DNA of 64,000 nucleotides. It comes from Streptomyces sp. NRRL F-5122 (lineage in GTDB: Bacteria; Actinomycetota; Actinomycetes; Streptomycetales; Streptomycetaceae). Within the stretch, counting starts at the first letter, position 1. The number at the start of each line of letters is the position of its first letter. Below are positions 63,747-64,000 of the stretch, piece by piece. The DNA lies in contig NZ_LMWH01000290.1 of assembly GCF_001507435.1 (NCBI RefSeq), positions 62,001 to 126,000 on the forward strand, in the 5' to 3' direction. The position numbers and the translations under genes were made by a program. The notes under the pieces were generated by a model. That model ran no database searches and had not been told where the DNA came from. It was given only the letters and a program-made list of their open reading frames with translations.

Positions 63747-64000
63747 TCAGCCCTTCGCGGCCTTCTTCTCATCGGCGTCCTGGATGACGGCCTCCGCGAC
63801 CTGCTGCATCGACATACGGCGATCCATGGACGTCTTCTGGATCCAGCGGAAGGCGGCGGGCTCGGTCAGCCCGTACTCCGTCTGCAGGATCGACTTCGCC
63901 CGGTCGACCAGCTTCCGGGTCTCCAGCCGCAGCGTGAGGTCCGCGACCTCCTTCTCCAGCGTCTTGAGCTCGTTGAACCGGGAGACCGCCATCTCGATCG
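63747..64000 (-). CDS. ANTAR-domain response regulator, 5' part outside window
   Basis: The visible 84 residues are the C-terminal ANTAR domain: a coiled-coil helix (FNELKTLEKEVADLTLRLET) and the RNA-binding three-helix bundle RKLVDRAKSILQTEYGLTEP and MDRRMSMQQVAEAV. ANTAR proteins bind dual-hairpin RNAs and prevent termination. The frame stays open to the window edge, so a receiver domain like that of PdtaR probably precedes it; I recall a regulator at this place beside the liv genes in S. coelicolor. The partner kinase (PdtaS type) is not in the window. Confidence 0.9.
   Translation of the reverse strand, partial: IEMAVSRFNELKTLEKEVADLTLRLETRKLVDRAKSILQTEYGLTEPAAFRWIQKTSMDRRMSMQQVAEAVIQDADEKKAAKG

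Overview
The window is a stretch of high-GC actinobacterial chromosome and almost certainly comes from a Streptomyces. The evidence is the strongly G/C-ending codons, many GTG starts behind GGAGG-type ribosome sites, and families typical of the genus: DUF397 plus an XRE/DUF5753 regulator, a DUF574-type methyltransferase, an SPW_0924-type micro-protein, DUF6343, DUF2293 and several secreted lipoproteins. The run uvrB ... coaE - PAC2 - rpsA ... polA ... liv operon - ANTAR regulator matches, from memory, the conserved chromosome core of Streptomyces coelicolor. I see no insertion sequences, prophage or CRISPR.

Layout. 1-5.0 kb: metallo-hydrolase tail, type II dehydroquinase (aroQ), S66 carboxypeptidase, MFS transporter, and a TerC membrane protein behind a probable yybP-ykoY (manganese) riboswitch. 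5.2-11 kb: two TerD-family genes, one fused to an ATPase-like C-terminus, then uvrB and an MHYT membrane sensor. 11-25.7 kb: secreted glycerophosphodiesterase, Ogt, a coupled pseudouridine catabolic pair (psuG-psuK), a CorA-type transporter, a CBS protein, an orphan gltD, and a WhiJ/AbaA-like regulatory cluster (XRE, DUF397, HATPase). 25.9-34.5 kb: amidohydrolase, a frame-broken endonuclease/exonuclease/phosphatase gene, a two-gene unit (nucleotidyltransferase plus an unknown protein) followed by an unusual RNA locus, RidA, family 5 uracil-DNA glycosylase, S4 RNA-binding protein, DoxX and a methyltransferase. 34.6-46.9 kb: acyltransferase-like protein, TPR protein, coaE, PAC2 protein, Tat-exported amine oxidase, rpsA with promoter and strong terminator, methyltransferase, hrpB helicase and a frame-broken DUF3068 gene. 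47-57.6 kb: secreted transglycosylase, DUF4184 membrane protein, polA, FdhF/YdeP oxidoreductase, thioesterase and two coupled envelope proteins. 57.9-63.7 kb: complete branched-chain amino acid ABC importer (livK-livH-livM-livG-livF), then the end of an ANTAR regulator.

The most notable observation is at 29099-29321 on the minus strand. Two tRNA-like modules lie in tandem, each with its halves in swapped order: the T arm and 3' acceptor strand come first, then a short loop of 10 or 6 nt, then the 5' acceptor strand and D arm. Both acceptor stems are perfect 7-bp helices and both T arms are canonical. This is the architecture of a circularly permuted tRNA, and it recalls the tRNA-mimic module of bacterial Y RNAs (YrlA type). 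The RNA lies just downstream of an ATGA-coupled pair, a nucleotidyltransferase and an uncharacterised protein, so the three may form one system.

A second pattern is that two genes (27826-28777 and 45734-46724) are each broken by two apparent single-base losses, mostly in short G/C runs. Their lengths become exact multiples of three once the bases are restored. Residual assembly errors are as likely as true pseudogenes.
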